Below are positions 27,848 through 35,993 of a DNA stretch of 64,000 bases, one piece after another. How positions within the stretch are numbered: the first letter of the stretch is position 1; each line of letters opens with the position of its first letter. Source of the DNA: Gammaproteobacteria bacterium (GTDB lineage Bacteria; Pseudomonadota; Gammaproteobacteria; Chromatiales; Chromatiaceae); assembly GCA_020445405.1 (NCBI GenBank), contig JAGRGQ010000012.1:1-64000 (forward strand), written 5' to 3'. The translations under genes were made by a program, and so were the position numbers. Under the pieces are notes generated by a model. The model was not told the origin of the DNA. It saw only the letters and a list, made by a program, of their open reading frames with translations, and did no database searches.

Positions 27848-28507
27848 TCAACGGGTTCCGAATACCACGATGGTTTTGCCCTTGACGGTGATAAGGCCCT
27901 GTTCTTCCAGATTTTTAAGCACCCTGCCGGCCATTTCCCGGGAGCAGCCCACAATACGGCCGATCTCCTGCCTGGTGATACGGATCTGCATACCGTCGGG
28001 ATGCGTCATCGCATCCGGTTGTTTACACAATTCCAGCAGCGTGCCGGCGATACGGCCGGTGACATCGAGGAAGGCCAGGTGCCCGACCTTGCGGCTGGTA
28101 TGCAGCAGACGCTGGGTCAGTTGCGCGCCCATCGCGTACAGCATCTCCTTGACGTAAGGTTTCAGATCGGTTTCGAACAGCTGCTCCAGACGCGCATAGC
28201 TGATCTCTGCCAGCATGCAGGATGAGCGGGTGCGAACCAGTACGCTCCGGCTGGGCTGGATATGGGAGGTGAACAGGCCCATTTCGCCGATAAACTCTCC
28301 CTTGTTGAGATAGGTTAGAATTATCTCCTTCCCCTCTTCGTCCTCGATAATGATCGCAACCGAACCGTCCACCAGGTAGAACAGTGTATCGGCGTTGTCG
28401 CCGGGATGGACAATATCGGTTTTCGCCGGATAGCGTCTGCGGTGACAAAACGAGAGTAAGGGCTGCAGAAACTGGGGTTCCTGTTGCAGGGGCTTGACGA
28501 TGCTCAT
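27848..28507 (-). CDS. crp: cAMP receptor protein CRP/Vfr
   Basis: This 219-residue global regulator binds cAMP and DNA. Much of it reads like E. coli [34 protein letters not shown], the phosphate-binding arginine region PSRSVLVRT, and the long stretch [14 protein letters not shown]. The DNA-recognition helix is in [19 protein letters not shown] (about 180-198). There, RE-MAGR replaces the RETVGR of E. coli, a small change near base-contacting residues. The yhfA-type OsmC gene is divergent beside it, as in E. coli and P. aeruginosa (vfr/PA0653). A sigma-70-like promoter lies upstream. Confidence 0.96.
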   Translation of the reverse strand: MSIVKPLQQEPQFLQPLLSFCHRRRYPAKTDIVHPGDNADTLFYLVDGSVAIIIEDEEGKEIILTYLNKGEFIGEMGLFTSHIQPSRSVLVRTRSSCMLAEISYARLEQLFETDLKPYVKEMLYAMGAQLTQRLLHTSRKVGHLAFLDVTGRIAGTLLELCKQPDAMTHPDGMQIRITRQEIGRIVGCSREMAGRVLKNLEEQGLITVKGKTIVVFGTR

Positions 28508-28540
28508 GTTTACTCGCTTTGAAATACTCCCGATTACCAG

Positions 28541-28569
28541 ATTCTAGGCAAGGAGTTGCCGGTTGTCGA
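28541..28569 (-). promoter_or_regulatory. Sigma-70-like promoter for crp
   Basis: On the minus strand, TCGACA (28569-28564) and TAGAAT (28546-28541) are separated by 17 bases. They match the -35 TTGACA at 5 of 6 and the -10 TATAAT at 4 of 6. They place the start near 28533, about 25 bases before the crp ATG. Confidence 0.45.
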
Positions 28570-28611
28570 TCTATGATAGTCTGCACGCGGTTCAAAATTG
28601 GCGAGGATGTG

Positions 28612-29028
28612 ATGAAAGCACGGGTAAAGTGGGTGGAAAATATGCTGATGGTGGGCGAGTCCGGCAGCGGGCACGCCATTATAATGGATGGGCCGCCGGA
28701 ACATGGCGGCCGAAATCTCGGGATTCGGCCGATGGAGATGCTGCTGCTCGGTCTGGGCGGCTGCGCCGAGATCGACGTGGTGCATATTCTGAAGCGGGGC
28801 AGGCACCGGGTGAGTTCCTGCGAGGCGGTTGTGGAAGCGGAGCGGGCCGTAACCGATCCCAAGGTTTTTACCAGTATCCACGTTCATTTCGTGTTGGCGG
28901 GAACCGGCCTCAGTGAGAAAGCAGTGGCTCGGGCCGTTGCGTTGAGTGCAGAGAAGTACTGTTCGGCCTCCCTGATGTTGGGCAAGACGGCCGCAATAAC
29001 CCACGATTACGAGATCAGGGAAGCGTAA
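28612..29028 (+). CDS. yhfA: OsmC-family protein (YhfA type)
   Basis: This 138-residue protein belongs to the OsmC/Ohr fold; members are thiol-dependent peroxidases, though YhfA has no confirmed activity. It begins MKARVKWVENM, matching the YhfA start, and has PMEMLLLGLGGCAEIDV (about 43-59) with the first conserved cysteine and AEKYCSASLML (about 112-122) with the second. The ATG 28612 is preceded by GCGAGG. It sits divergent from crp, its conserved neighbour, and its stop overlaps the next start (TAATG). Confidence 0.9.
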   Translation: MKARVKWVENMLMVGESGSGHAIIMDGPPEHGGRNLGIRPMEMLLLGLGGCAEIDVVHILKRGRHRVSSCEAVVEAERAVTDPKVFTSIHVHFVLAGTGLSEKAVARAVALSAEKYCSASLMLGKTAAITHDYEIREA

Positions 29029-30656
29029 TGGATTCGGCTTCCGATGCTTTTCATGCCTTGGTCGAAGAGTTTTACGGGGTCTGGTTCCGATTCCATCCGG
29101 ATGCGCTGCTGAGTGCCGCTCTTCCGGGTTACGGCGGAAGCATGCCGGCGCTGGATGACAGCCAGATGGGTGCGCTGGGGTCCTGGCTGGAGAGCACCGT
29201 CGTCGGGTTGGAGGAGATCGATTTCGATGCGCTCGATCCCGCAGAGCAGATCGACATGGAACTTCTTTTCGGCGCCTGCAGGGATGAATACCAGGCGATT
29301 CTGGCGCATGACTGGCGCCACCGGGATCCGCTGGCGTTCATGCCTCTGCGGACTATTTACCAGCTTGCGCTGGCTATTGGAAACAGCGGGCCGGCCGCGC
29401 TGGAAGCCTGTCTGCAGGGCGTGCCGGAGATACTGCAACAGGCCCGTGAGCATCTGACCGGATACCCTGAGCTGATTCCCCGCATCTGGGTCGACGCGGC
29501 GCTGCAGCAGGGTGCGGCCGGTGTTCGCTTTCTCAGGCAGTTGAGCGACCGGGGCGGTGTCGGCTCCGGCTTGCAGGCAGTGTCTGACCAGGCATCCCAG
29601 GCGATCGCCGCCTATCTGGAATTTCTCGCCAGGGAAGTCGCATCCGCGGCGGAGGGACGCTGTGCGTGCGGCGGGCAGCGTTTCCGTGAACAGCTTCGGC
29701 TCAGACATCACTTACCGGACAGGCCTGACGATTACCTCGATTTTGCCCGTGAGAGTTACCAGAAGAGCCGCGCTGAACTGGGTATGCTCTCGCTGGAGCA
29801 GACCGGCAGCGCCGATCCGCGCGGCTGGATGGAAAAACTCAACCGCAAAAACCCGGTGCCAGCCGAGCAGAGAGTGCAATACGTTCGTCGGCGCAGTACG
29901 GAGATTTACCGTATGCTGGCCGCTTCGGGACAGTTTACGCTGCCCCAATCGGCGGGCCTCGAACTGCAGTCGATGCCCGATGCGTATCCGTTGCAGGCGC
30001 CGGTTTACCGACCGCCGGCGCCCGGGGTGGCCGGCCCCTCCGCTCTGCTCTGTCTGCCGGGGATGCCGGCAGCGATGCCTGCCGACACTGGCGAGCGGCT
30101 GACAGCGTGGTGTATTCGCAACGCCTGGCCTGGGCGGCATCTGCAGGCCGCGGCCGCTGCCGGCAGTCCGCTTGCCGGCACCCTGGTGCGCCGCGTCAAT
30201 CTGTCCGCCGCCCACCAGGCCGGCTGGTCCCTTTACGCCGAACAGTTGACGCAGGAGTTGGGTTTTTTTCCAACACCCGAACAGGCGCTGCAAGGTCAGC
30301 TGGAACGTTTACGCCGGTCGTTGATGGCGGTGCTGGATATCGAGTTCCATGTTCACGGTATGGCCGCTTCCGGTGCACTGCTGCAGCTGCGGTCGCTGCC
30401 CGGGCACAGCGCGGAACAGGCGGCGCACGATCTGCTGTCGCTCACCCGCCGCCCGACACAGCATCTGGCGGCTGTGGTGGAGTGGAAAATACTCGATGCG
30501 CTCCGCCGGTGGCATGCGCGCAGCGGAGGTATTGACATGGCAGCGTTCCATACCCGCTTGCTGGCCCAGGGAGGCATTGCCACACCGCCGGTCATAGCCC
30601 GGTTTTTTGGTCGCCAGGCGTGGGCATGGGTGGAAGCGCAGGTTTACAGCCAATAG
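29028..30656 (+). CDS. DUF885-like protein lacking the metal-binding motif
   Basis: This 542-residue protein is soluble and helical and resembles DUF885 family proteins (gluzincin-like putative peptidases) in the C-terminal part: AAHQAGWSLYAEQLTQELGF (about 390-409) matches the family's EGWALYAE motif. In the family, a metal site HExxxGHHLQ precedes it by 20-odd residues. Here the same position reads RNAWPGRHLQ (about 363-372), so the first His, the Glu and one of the two later His are gone. It is therefore probably not a metallopeptidase. It starts inside the yhfA stop and runs 13 bases into the convergent coq7 gene. Confidence 0.7.
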   Translation: MDSASDAFHALVEEFYGVWFRFHPDALLSAALPGYGGSMPALDDSQMGALGSWLESTVVGLEEIDFDALDPAEQIDMELLFGACRDEYQAILAHDWRHRDPLAFMPLRTIYQLALAIGNSGPAALEACLQGVPEILQQAREHLTGYPELIPRIWVDAALQQGAAGVRFLRQLSDRGGVGSGLQAVSDQASQAIAAYLEFLAREVASAAEGRCACGGQRFREQLRLRHHLPDRPDDYLDFARESYQKSRAELGMLSLEQTGSADPRGWMEKLNRKNPVPAEQRVQYVRRRSTEIYRMLAASGQFTLPQSAGLELQSMPDAYPLQAPVYRPPAPGVAGPSALLCLPGMPAAMPADTGERLTAWCIRNAWPGRHLQAAAAAGSPLAGTLVRRVNLSAAHQAGWSLYAEQLTQELGFFPTPEQALQGQLERLRRSLMAVLDIEFHVHGMAASGALLQLRSLPGHSAEQAAHDLLSLTRRPTQHLAAVVEWKILDALRRWHARSGGIDMAAFHTRLLAQGGIATPPVIARFFGRQAWAWVEAQVYSQ

Positions 30657-31288
30657 GTCGATTTTGTCATCAGTTTTGCGGTCAGACGCATTGCCGCCTT
30701 CACCGGTCCGGGCAGAGGCGCGCCGCCACTGCTGGCGGCAACCTCGGCGTGCTGCTGTTCGTCCTTTCGCATCTGTTCCAGAATGGCGCGGCTTTTCCGG
30801 TCCGCCATCGGAATCTGCTGCAGGTGGCTGTCGATATGCGCGCACACCTGGCGTTCGGTCTCGGCAATGAAACCCAGACTCCATTTGTCTCCCGCCAGTC
30901 CGGCGGCCGCGCCGATTGCGAATGAGCCCGCATACCAGACGGGGTTTAACAGACTGCGCCTGTTACGAAGCTCCAGCAGGCGGTTGTGGCACCAGTCCAG
31001 ATGATCGCTCTCCTCCCGGGCCGAGCGCTGCATGCTGTCCCTTACCCGGGGCAGCCGGGCGGTCAACGCCTGGCCCTGATAAAGCGCCTGCGCGCAGACT
31101 TCGCCTGTATGGTCCACCCGCAGCAGTCGTGCCACGTGCTGTTTCTGGTCCGGAGTTAGCTCTGCATCCTGCAGGCCGCGGGCGGGGTCGGCTCGCTCCG
31201 TAACCCGGGGTTTCCCAAACAGTGTCTGCAGTGCCTGATCGAATCCCATCAACAGACGGTCGGCGGCGGAATAGTCTCTCTCGTCCAT
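30644..31288 (-). CDS. coq7: Ubiquinone biosynthesis hydroxylase Coq7
   Basis: Coq7 is a membrane-bound di-iron monooxygenase for the last ring hydroxylation of ubiquinone. The 214-residue protein has the iron ligands in the family layout: HTGEVCAQALYQGQ (about 59-72), EESDHLDWCHNRL (about 89-101), AETERQVCAHIDSHL (about 142-156) and DEQQHAEV (about 175-182). The ATG 31288 is chosen over TTG 31297. Bacteria use either Coq7 or UbiF for this step. With UbiH and UbiI at 47-50 kb, the three aerobic hydroxylations are all encoded here. Confidence 0.94.
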   Translation of the reverse strand: MDERDYSAADRLLMGFDQALQTLFGKPRVTERADPARGLQDAELTPDQKQHVARLLRVDHTGEVCAQALYQGQALTARLPRVRDSMQRSAREESDHLDWCHNRLLELRNRRSLLNPVWYAGSFAIGAAAGLAGDKWSLGFIAETERQVCAHIDSHLQQIPMADRKSRAILEQMRKDEQQHAEVAASSGGAPLPGPVKAAMRLTAKLMTKSTYWL

Positions 31289-31380
31289 GACGGACAAGAA
31301 TAGGCGATCCGGCGCGCCGGGTGAAGTGTCTGATGCTGGTACGGAGACCAGACTGGCGGAGGCGCGGGGGGTTACGGACG

Positions 31381-32661
31381 TCAGTGAGCGGTCGGTTGCG
31401 GCAACTGCTGCAGCAACAACTGCACCGGATGCATCACTTCAATCCCGGGGTATAGGTGCTTCAGGCCAGCCGCCAGATGAAGCGCGCAGCCGGTGTTGCC
31501 GGTGACCAGAATATTGCATCCGTGCTGCCTAACCTGTTCCAAAATGGGCTGGCGCAGCCGGTCAGCCATTGCGGGCTGCATCAGCAGGTAGCTGCCGGCG
31601 GCGCCGCAGCAGCCCGTTTCCGGCAGCGCGCGAAGGTCGATGCCGGGTATCTGCCGGAGCAGACCGGTTACGCCCGCAGCTGCTCCGGGAAGCCGCCGCG
31701 ACGAGCACGGGTGGTGTATCAGCACTTTGCGCTGCAGCGGCGAGAAGTGCAGTTTCTCCAGCAGTCCGGTGCTGCTGAGAAAGGTGCAGATATCGTTGAC
31801 CGGTGCATTCAGTTTTTGTCCGGTTGCTTCATATTCGAGCAGTTGCACGCCGCAGCCGGTGGCAACATGGACAATCGCGTCGAGTTCCAGCCGGTTGAAT
31901 GCACGTTGGTTCGTTTCGGCCAGTTGTTTGGCAATACCGGGTTGTCCGTTATGCTGGTGCAGCGCGCCGCAACAGGATTGCTGTTCGGGCACGACCACCT
32001 CGAAGCCAATGCGGGTTAATAGTCTGACTGACGCATGCAGTGCCGGTTGGTCGGTGATACGGCCAATGCAGCCCGTGAAGAGCGCGACGCGTCCGTTGTC
32101 GGGTTTGTCCGCCGGATAAAAAGGCTGCAGACGGGGGTGTTTCGACCAGACCGGTAACAGGTCGTCCAGGCGCCGGAACCGCGCTCCGCCGATTTTCCTC
32201 AAAATCCCTTTCAGACCGGATTGTTGATAGAGCCGGAGCATCGCCGGGCTGGCCCGGAAGTAGGGGAGGCGGGAGAGCAGAGAGAGTCGATAGCGCTGCA
32301 GCCGGGAGAGCCTGGCAGGCGCAAGCGCACGCACCGCATCGATCAGCATGCCGTATCGGACTCCGGACGGGCAGGCCGTCTGGCAAGCCAGGCATCCCAG
32401 GCAGCGGTCCAGATGGCGGTGCAGATTGGGGCTTTCCACCACCTGGCTGGCAAGTGCCTGCATCAGCGCGATCCTTCCGCGTGGTGAATCTCCTTCGTCC
32501 CGGGTGAGCCGGTAGGTGGGGCAGTGGGGCAGACAGAGTCCGCACTTTACGCAGCGGTCGGCTTCGGTGAGTATCTGGTTCGGGTTCAATGGATAATAAT
32601 ACGTGAGATGTTCGGAGAGACCGATGAATGCGATTCTCTCGCAAAGTCGGTGAGTACGCAA
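31381..32661 (-). CDS. glcF: Glycolate oxidase iron-sulfur subunit GlcF-like
   Basis: This 426-residue protein has two 4Fe-4S motifs, CVKCGLCLPHCP (about 37-48) and CLGCLACQTACPSG (about 88-101), followed by a CCG-domain part with TGCIG, CCGALHQ (about 242), HHPCSSRR and CCGAAGSYL (about 359). That is the GlcF/LutA layout. No glcD or glcE lies in the window, so it is an orphan. The likely start is TTG 32661, with GGAG nine bases upstream; there is no ATG ahead of the first Fe-S motif. A partner may be encoded elsewhere or it may serve another flavoprotein. Confidence 0.88.
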   Translation of the reverse strand: MRTHRLCERIAFIGLSEHLTYYYPLNPNQILTEADRCVKCGLCLPHCPTYRLTRDEGDSPRGRIALMQALASQVVESPNLHRHLDRCLGCLACQTACPSGVRYGMLIDAVRALAPARLSRLQRYRLSLLSRLPYFRASPAMLRLYQQSGLKGILRKIGGARFRRLDDLLPVWSKHPRLQPFYPADKPDNGRVALFTGCIGRITDQPALHASVRLLTRIGFEVVVPEQQSCCGALHQHNGQPGIAKQLAETNQRAFNRLELDAIVHVATGCGVQLLEYEATGQKLNAPVNDICTFLSSTGLLEKLHFSPLQRKVLIHHPCSSRRLPGAAAGVTGLLRQIPGIDLRALPETGCCGAAGSYLLMQPAMADRLRQPILEQVRQHGCNILVTGNTGCALHLAAGLKHLYPGIEVMHPVQLLLQQLPQPTAH

Positions 32662-32787
32662 AATTTAAGACTCCGATTTTTTAGGGGCAATTGCAGATGG
32701 CGGAGGGCAGTAGGTTGTGGATCTCTCTCCCGTCACTTGTCAGCCTGAAATAATGCTTGAGTTCGGCAGCATGTAAGCTAGCCTTAC

Positions 32788-32822
32788 CTTGGCCCTTGGC
32801 CCTTGGCCCTTGGCCCTTGGCC
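32788..32822. repeat. Five tandem copies of CTTGGCC
   Basis: A perfect 7-bp tandem repeat (five copies, 35 bases) stands about 100 bases upstream of rplM, just after the end of the glcF promoter region. It resembles the heptanucleotide arrays found downstream in this window but is uniform and single-armed. Confidence 0.95.
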
Positions 32823-32924
32823 GATAATTTGTTGCATAAGGCTTGCTATCCTGCGCTATGTCCGATAACATTCGCGCTCTTTTTTCGAGTGATTTTACTT
32901 GGATTCTCCGTCGGAGCGAGTTCA

Positions 32925-33353
32925 ATGACGACTGTAAGTGCAAAACCCGCTGAGGTTCGCCGCGACTGGTATCTCGTCGATGCCAATGAAAAAACGCTGG
33001 GCCGATTGGCCAGCGCGATCGCGCATCGATTGCGTGGTAAGCATAAACCCGAATATACACCGCATGTCGATACCGGTGATTACATCGTGGTTATCAATGC
33101 GGAGAAGGTCAGAGTGACCGGAAACAAGATGAAGGACAAGATGTATTACCACCATACCGGTTACATCGGAAACCTCAAATCGACTAACCTGACAAAGCTT
33201 TTGGCTGAACACCCGGAGCGGGCGTTGGAAAGCGCAGTCAAGGGGATGCTGCCGAGAAATCCACTGGGCAAGGCAATGTTCAGAAAGTTAAAGATTTACG
33301 CCGGTCCTGAGCACAGGCATCAGGCACAGCAGCCTCAGCCGCTCGAAATTTGA
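32925..33353 (+). CDS. rplM: 50S ribosomal protein L13
   Basis: The protein is 142 residues, the usual L13 length. Signature stretches are [16 protein letters not shown] (about 15-30), [15 protein letters not shown] (about 38-52), YYHHTGYIG (about 74-82) and GMLPRNPLG (about 104-112). ATG 32925 is correct since MTTVSAKP is a typical start; the frame upstream is not part of the gene. Followed by rpsI, as in nearly all bacteria, but with a heptad-repeat array between. Confidence 0.97.
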   Translation: MTTVSAKPAEVRRDWYLVDANEKTLGRLASAIAHRLRGKHKPEYTPHVDTGDYIVVINAEKVRVTGNKMKDKMYYHHTGYIGNLKSTNLTKLLAEHPERALESAVKGMLPRNPLGKAMFRKLKIYAGPEHRHQAQQPQPLEI

Positions 33354-33356
33354 AAT

Positions 33357-33432
33357 TTAAGGTTCGAGGCACCAGGTACTGGAAACGAGTGAAAAATCCA
33401 ATCAACCTGGAACCTGGAACCCAAAACCTGGA
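33357..33432. repeat. Inverted heptanucleotide array between rplM and rpsI
   Basis: The left arm reads AGGTTCG, AGGCACC, AGGTACT, GGAAACG. The right arm is the complementary type, AACCTGG, AACCTGG, AACCCAA, AACCTGG. Both have a 7-base period and the arms face each other, so they can fold into an imperfect hairpin. The same kind of element lies after rpsI and between livK and livH. Confidence 0.75.
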
Positions 33433-33440
33433 TGGATAAA

Positions 33441-33833
33441 ATGGCACACACCCAAACCTATGCAACCGGACGTCGCAAAAGCTCCACCGCACGCGTCTAT
33501 CTGAGTGCCGGAAACGGCAGCATCACGGTAAATAATCGTACACTGGACCAGTACTTCGGCCGTGAAACCGCACGCATGGTGGTGCGTCAGCCGTTGACGG
33601 TGGCTGAAGTCCTGGACAAGGTGGATGTTCGTGTCTCGGTTATCGGCGGTGGTAATACCGGGCAGGCAGGCGCGATAAGGTTGGGCATTGCGCGAGCGCT
33701 TTCCATCTATGACGAAAGCCTGCACAGTCGCATGCGCAAGGCCGGTTACCTGACCCGCGACGCGCGCGCTGTGGAACGCAAGAAAGTGGGTCTGCACAAG
33801 GCGCGCAAGCGTCCGCAGTACTCCAAGCGATAG
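33441..33833 (+). CDS. rpsI: 30S ribosomal protein S9
   Basis: The protein is 130 residues, exactly the E. coli S9 length, and begins [19 protein letters not shown]. It has the conserved [19 protein letters not shown] stretch (about 67-85) and the basic tail [14 protein letters not shown] that reaches the tRNA in the P site. ATG 33441 is used; ATG 33432 upstream is in frame but would add a non-conserved MDK. It is co-transcribed with rplM. Confidence 0.97.
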   Translation: MAHTQTYATGRRKSSTARVYLSAGNGSITVNNRTLDQYFGRETARMVVRQPLTVAEVLDKVDVRVSVIGGGNTGQAGAIRLGIARALSIYDESLHSRMRKAGYLTRDARAVERKKVGLHKARKRPQYSKR

Positions 33834-33908
33834 GTGCCAGGTACCGAGGTCGGGATGCTGGGAACGAGGGAGCAAACTTTCCTGATACCCAGACCCCAGT
33901 ACCTCACA
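33834..33908. repeat. Inverted heptanucleotide array between rpsI and tRNA-Gln
   Basis: Left arm: AGGTGCC, AGGTACC, GAGGTCG, GGATGCT, GGGAACG, AGGGAGC. Right arm in the opposite sense: CTGATAC, CCAGACC, CCAGTAC, CTCACAA. The 7-base phase is kept across each arm, and GGTACC/CAGTACC can pair. Directly followed by the tRNA gene. Confidence 0.75.
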
Positions 33909-33910
33909 AT

Positions 33911-33986
33911 TGGGATGTAGCTCAACTGGCAGAGCGACGGACTCTGACTCCGTAGGTTCGAGGTTCGACCCCTCGCATCCCAGCCA
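33911..33986 (+). tRNA. tRNA-Gln (anticodon CTG)
   Basis: The 76-base sequence folds as a cloverleaf. The acceptor stem pairs TGGGATG with CATCCCA, the D arm is CTCAACTGGCAGAG, and the anticodon arm is ACGGA-CTCTGAC-TCCGT with anticodon CTG reading CAG. The T arm is CGAGG-TTCGACC-CCTCG, and CCA is encoded at the end. The T at position 1 opposite A72 region and the TGGG/CCCA ends agree with glutamine tRNAs. Confidence 0.97.
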
Positions 33987-34566
33987 TCTCAATGGAAACA
34001 GGTAAAGACGGGGACAGCGGGGCAGGAGAACTGCAGTCGCGGTAAGTTTTTAGATCCCTGAGTATCAATTCTCGATATCTTCCCTTTAAATTGCGCTCGT
34101 CTTCCTCTCCTTGGCCTCACCATCGGTCCCGTTTTCCCGGGTCCAAGACATTACCCGGTATCTATCCAAATCAGTCAGCCCTTGGTTTCCGTCTCCCATC
34201 TACTCCAACGACTGCATTCTCTTCCTCGTTTTGCGGGCCTCGATTCCGGTACCTATGGTGTTAGTTGGCTTTTCACAACAACTTTTTCTGACAATTTTGC
34301 CTGGTTGGAACAAAAAGCTACTCGATTGGGTATCTGTGGTGAGATAAAAACCAATGTCAAATTTTAAATTCATAATATAATTCGCCAATTATAACGATTA
34401 AATGGGTAAATTAATCAAATTTTCCGTTAAAAATGTATCTTTTACACAACATAAATTTTTTTTGTTGTTTTTTTTAAAATAGATGTTGCAAAAGTGCTCC
34501 CGCCTGTCTACTATTCACCCTGACACAACAACCGACCCACAAAAACACTTTTCACGGAGTAAATGC
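33987..34566. other. AT-rich intergenic region before the porin gene
   Basis: I find no gene in these 580 bases. The first 330 are of ordinary composition with pyrimidine-rich stretches. Bases 34320-34485 are strongly AT-rich with runs of T. A promoter at 34486-34514 and a GGAG Shine-Dalgarno at about 34556 serve the porin gene. The AT-rich block directly upstream of that promoter could be an UP element or a nucleoid-protein silencing site. Confidence 0.6.
34486..34514 (+). promoter_or_regulatory. Promoter of the porin gene
   Basis: TTGCAA (34486-34491) and TACTAT (34509-34514) are 17 bases apart, matching the -35 at 4 of 6 and the -10 at 4 of 6. The predicted start is near 34521, leaving a leader of about 45 bases to the ATG. 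The AT-rich tract directly upstream would favour strong expression, as expected for a major porin. Confidence 0.6.
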
Positions 34567-35553
34567 ATGAACAAAAAACTGATCACCCTGGCAATCGCTG
34601 CCGCCATGGTTGCCCCGCTGGCAGCCGCCGCCGAAACCACGCTGTACGGACGTCTTGACACCGCATTGGTCAGCGGCGACGACGATACCGACCGCGCTTG
34701 GGACATCGACACCGGCACCACCCGTGTCGGTCTCAAGGGTTCCGAGGATCTGGGCGGCGGCCTCAAGGCCATCTTCCAGGCCGAGTGGGAGTTCACCTCC
34801 TCCGAAGGTGGCAGCACCGCTGCTGGCGACCAGAACCTGGATAACCGTCTGGCTTACGCAGGATTGAGCGGTGGTTTCGGTACCGTCGCGATCGGCCGTC
34901 AGTGGACCCCGTACTACGGTGCGGTTGACAAGACCGATATCTTCAACAACCCGGGTGGTTCCAACGGCGCCAGCCCTGGTAACGTTGCCAGCGCCAACGC
35001 AAACTCGATCGGCCCCAGCCGCACCGGCAATGCACTGGCCTACGTCAGCCCGAACTTCAATGGCTTCGTAGCGAAACTGGCACTGGTGATCGATCGTGCC
35101 ACCGGTCTGGGTCAGAGCGACGGCATCGACGCCTACAACCCTTCCATTCAGTATGACAACGGCCCGATCAGTATCGGTGCATCCCTGCTCGAGTACGACA
35201 ACGATCTGGGCGCACAGGATGTCTGGGGTATTGCCGGTTCCTATGACTTCGGCATGTTCAAGGTGATCGCCCAGTACGAAGATATGGATGAGACTGACGG
35301 CACCAACAACAACGACGGTGCAGACGAATGGTCGATTGCCGGCGAAGCCAACTTCGGCAACAACACCATCCGTGCGCTCTACGGCAACGTGGATTATGAC
35401 GGCGGTGACGATATGGACGTCTGGGCACTCGGCTTCCAGCACAACTTCAGCGCACGTACCCGTGTCTATGCTGAATATGTTGCCAACAACCTTGACTCAA
35501 ACCCCGACGTAGACCGCGATCAGTTCGCTCTGGGTCTGCGTCACGACTTCTAA
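34567..35553 (+). CDS. Gram-negative porin (16-strand general porin family)
   Basis: This 328-residue outer-membrane protein has a signal peptide cut after about residue 22 (AAAMVAPLAAAA, then ETTLYGRLDT). The first strand TLYGRLDTALV, the loop 3 type region, many alternating strands and the terminal LGLRHDF with C-terminal Phe are those of Porin_4 / OmpC-type trimeric porins. It is rich in Asp and Asn, and uses highly preferred codons, which fits an abundant protein. Bordered by a strong promoter and a strong terminator, so it is monocistronic. Confidence 0.94.
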   Translation: MNKKLITLAIAAAMVAPLAAAAETTLYGRLDTALVSGDDDTDRAWDIDTGTTRVGLKGSEDLGGGLKAIFQAEWEFTSSEGGSTAAGDQNLDNRLAYAGLSGGFGTVAIGRQWTPYYGAVDKTDIFNNPGGSNGASPGNVASANANSIGPSRTGNALAYVSPNFNGFVAKLALVIDRATGLGQSDGIDAYNPSIQYDNGPISIGASLLEYDNDLGAQDVWGIAGSYDFGMFKVIAQYEDMDETDGTNNNDGADEWSIAGEANFGNNTIRALYGNVDYDGGDDMDVWALGFQHNFSARTRVYAEYVANNLDSNPDVDRDQFALGLRHDF

Positions 35554-35583
35554 GTCTGACCTGACAAGTTGAAGTAACGGAAA

Positions 35584-35609
35584 ACGGGGCCTTCGGGCCC
35601 CGTTTTTTT
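35584..35609 (+). terminator. Intrinsic terminator after the porin gene
   Basis: A perfect 8-bp stem ACGGGGCC / GGCCCCGT with a TTCG tetraloop is followed by seven T. It begins 30 bases after the porin stop. Confidence 0.95.
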
Positions 35610-35993
35610 CTTTTCCCTGTGGCAAAACGCCTTTGAATTCCCTATTCTGTGTGCTGCCGCCTGCGCCGCAGTGGCAGCGCTGAATCAGTTGCGATACCGG
35701 GCTTGAAGTGGGGAAGGCACATAACTAAAGTAAAAAACTACCTCATCCCGGCGATGGGTCGGTATCCCCAAGCACGATTAACGGTCGCTTCTCAGGATGC
35801 CGGCTGGCTCTGGTGTGACGAACAGAGTAACTGAACGGGAATTTCAGCTTAGGTAAGTGCAGACAACTGACTGAACTGGCCGTAACGACAACGACCGGGT
35901 TTGCCGTATTTGATTACCGGGTTAGTATCGGAATTTGACGGGATCAATCCTGGCCACAGTGGATCATTAACAGACCTGTGAGGACTAAAGATA
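35610..35993. other. Intergenic region before livK
   Basis: I find no gene or clear RNA in these 384 bases after the porin terminator. The livK Shine-Dalgarno (GTGAGGACTAAAGATA) is at the right end. No promoter hexamers stand out. Confidence 0.5.

Noticed and set aside
34111-34347. 78-residue frame between tRNA-Gln and the porin
   Set aside because: No Shine-Dalgarno, no family, and codon use unlike neighbouring genes.
35649-35834. 61-residue frame upstream of livK
   Set aside because: No ribosome site or conserved motif; within a plausible leader region.
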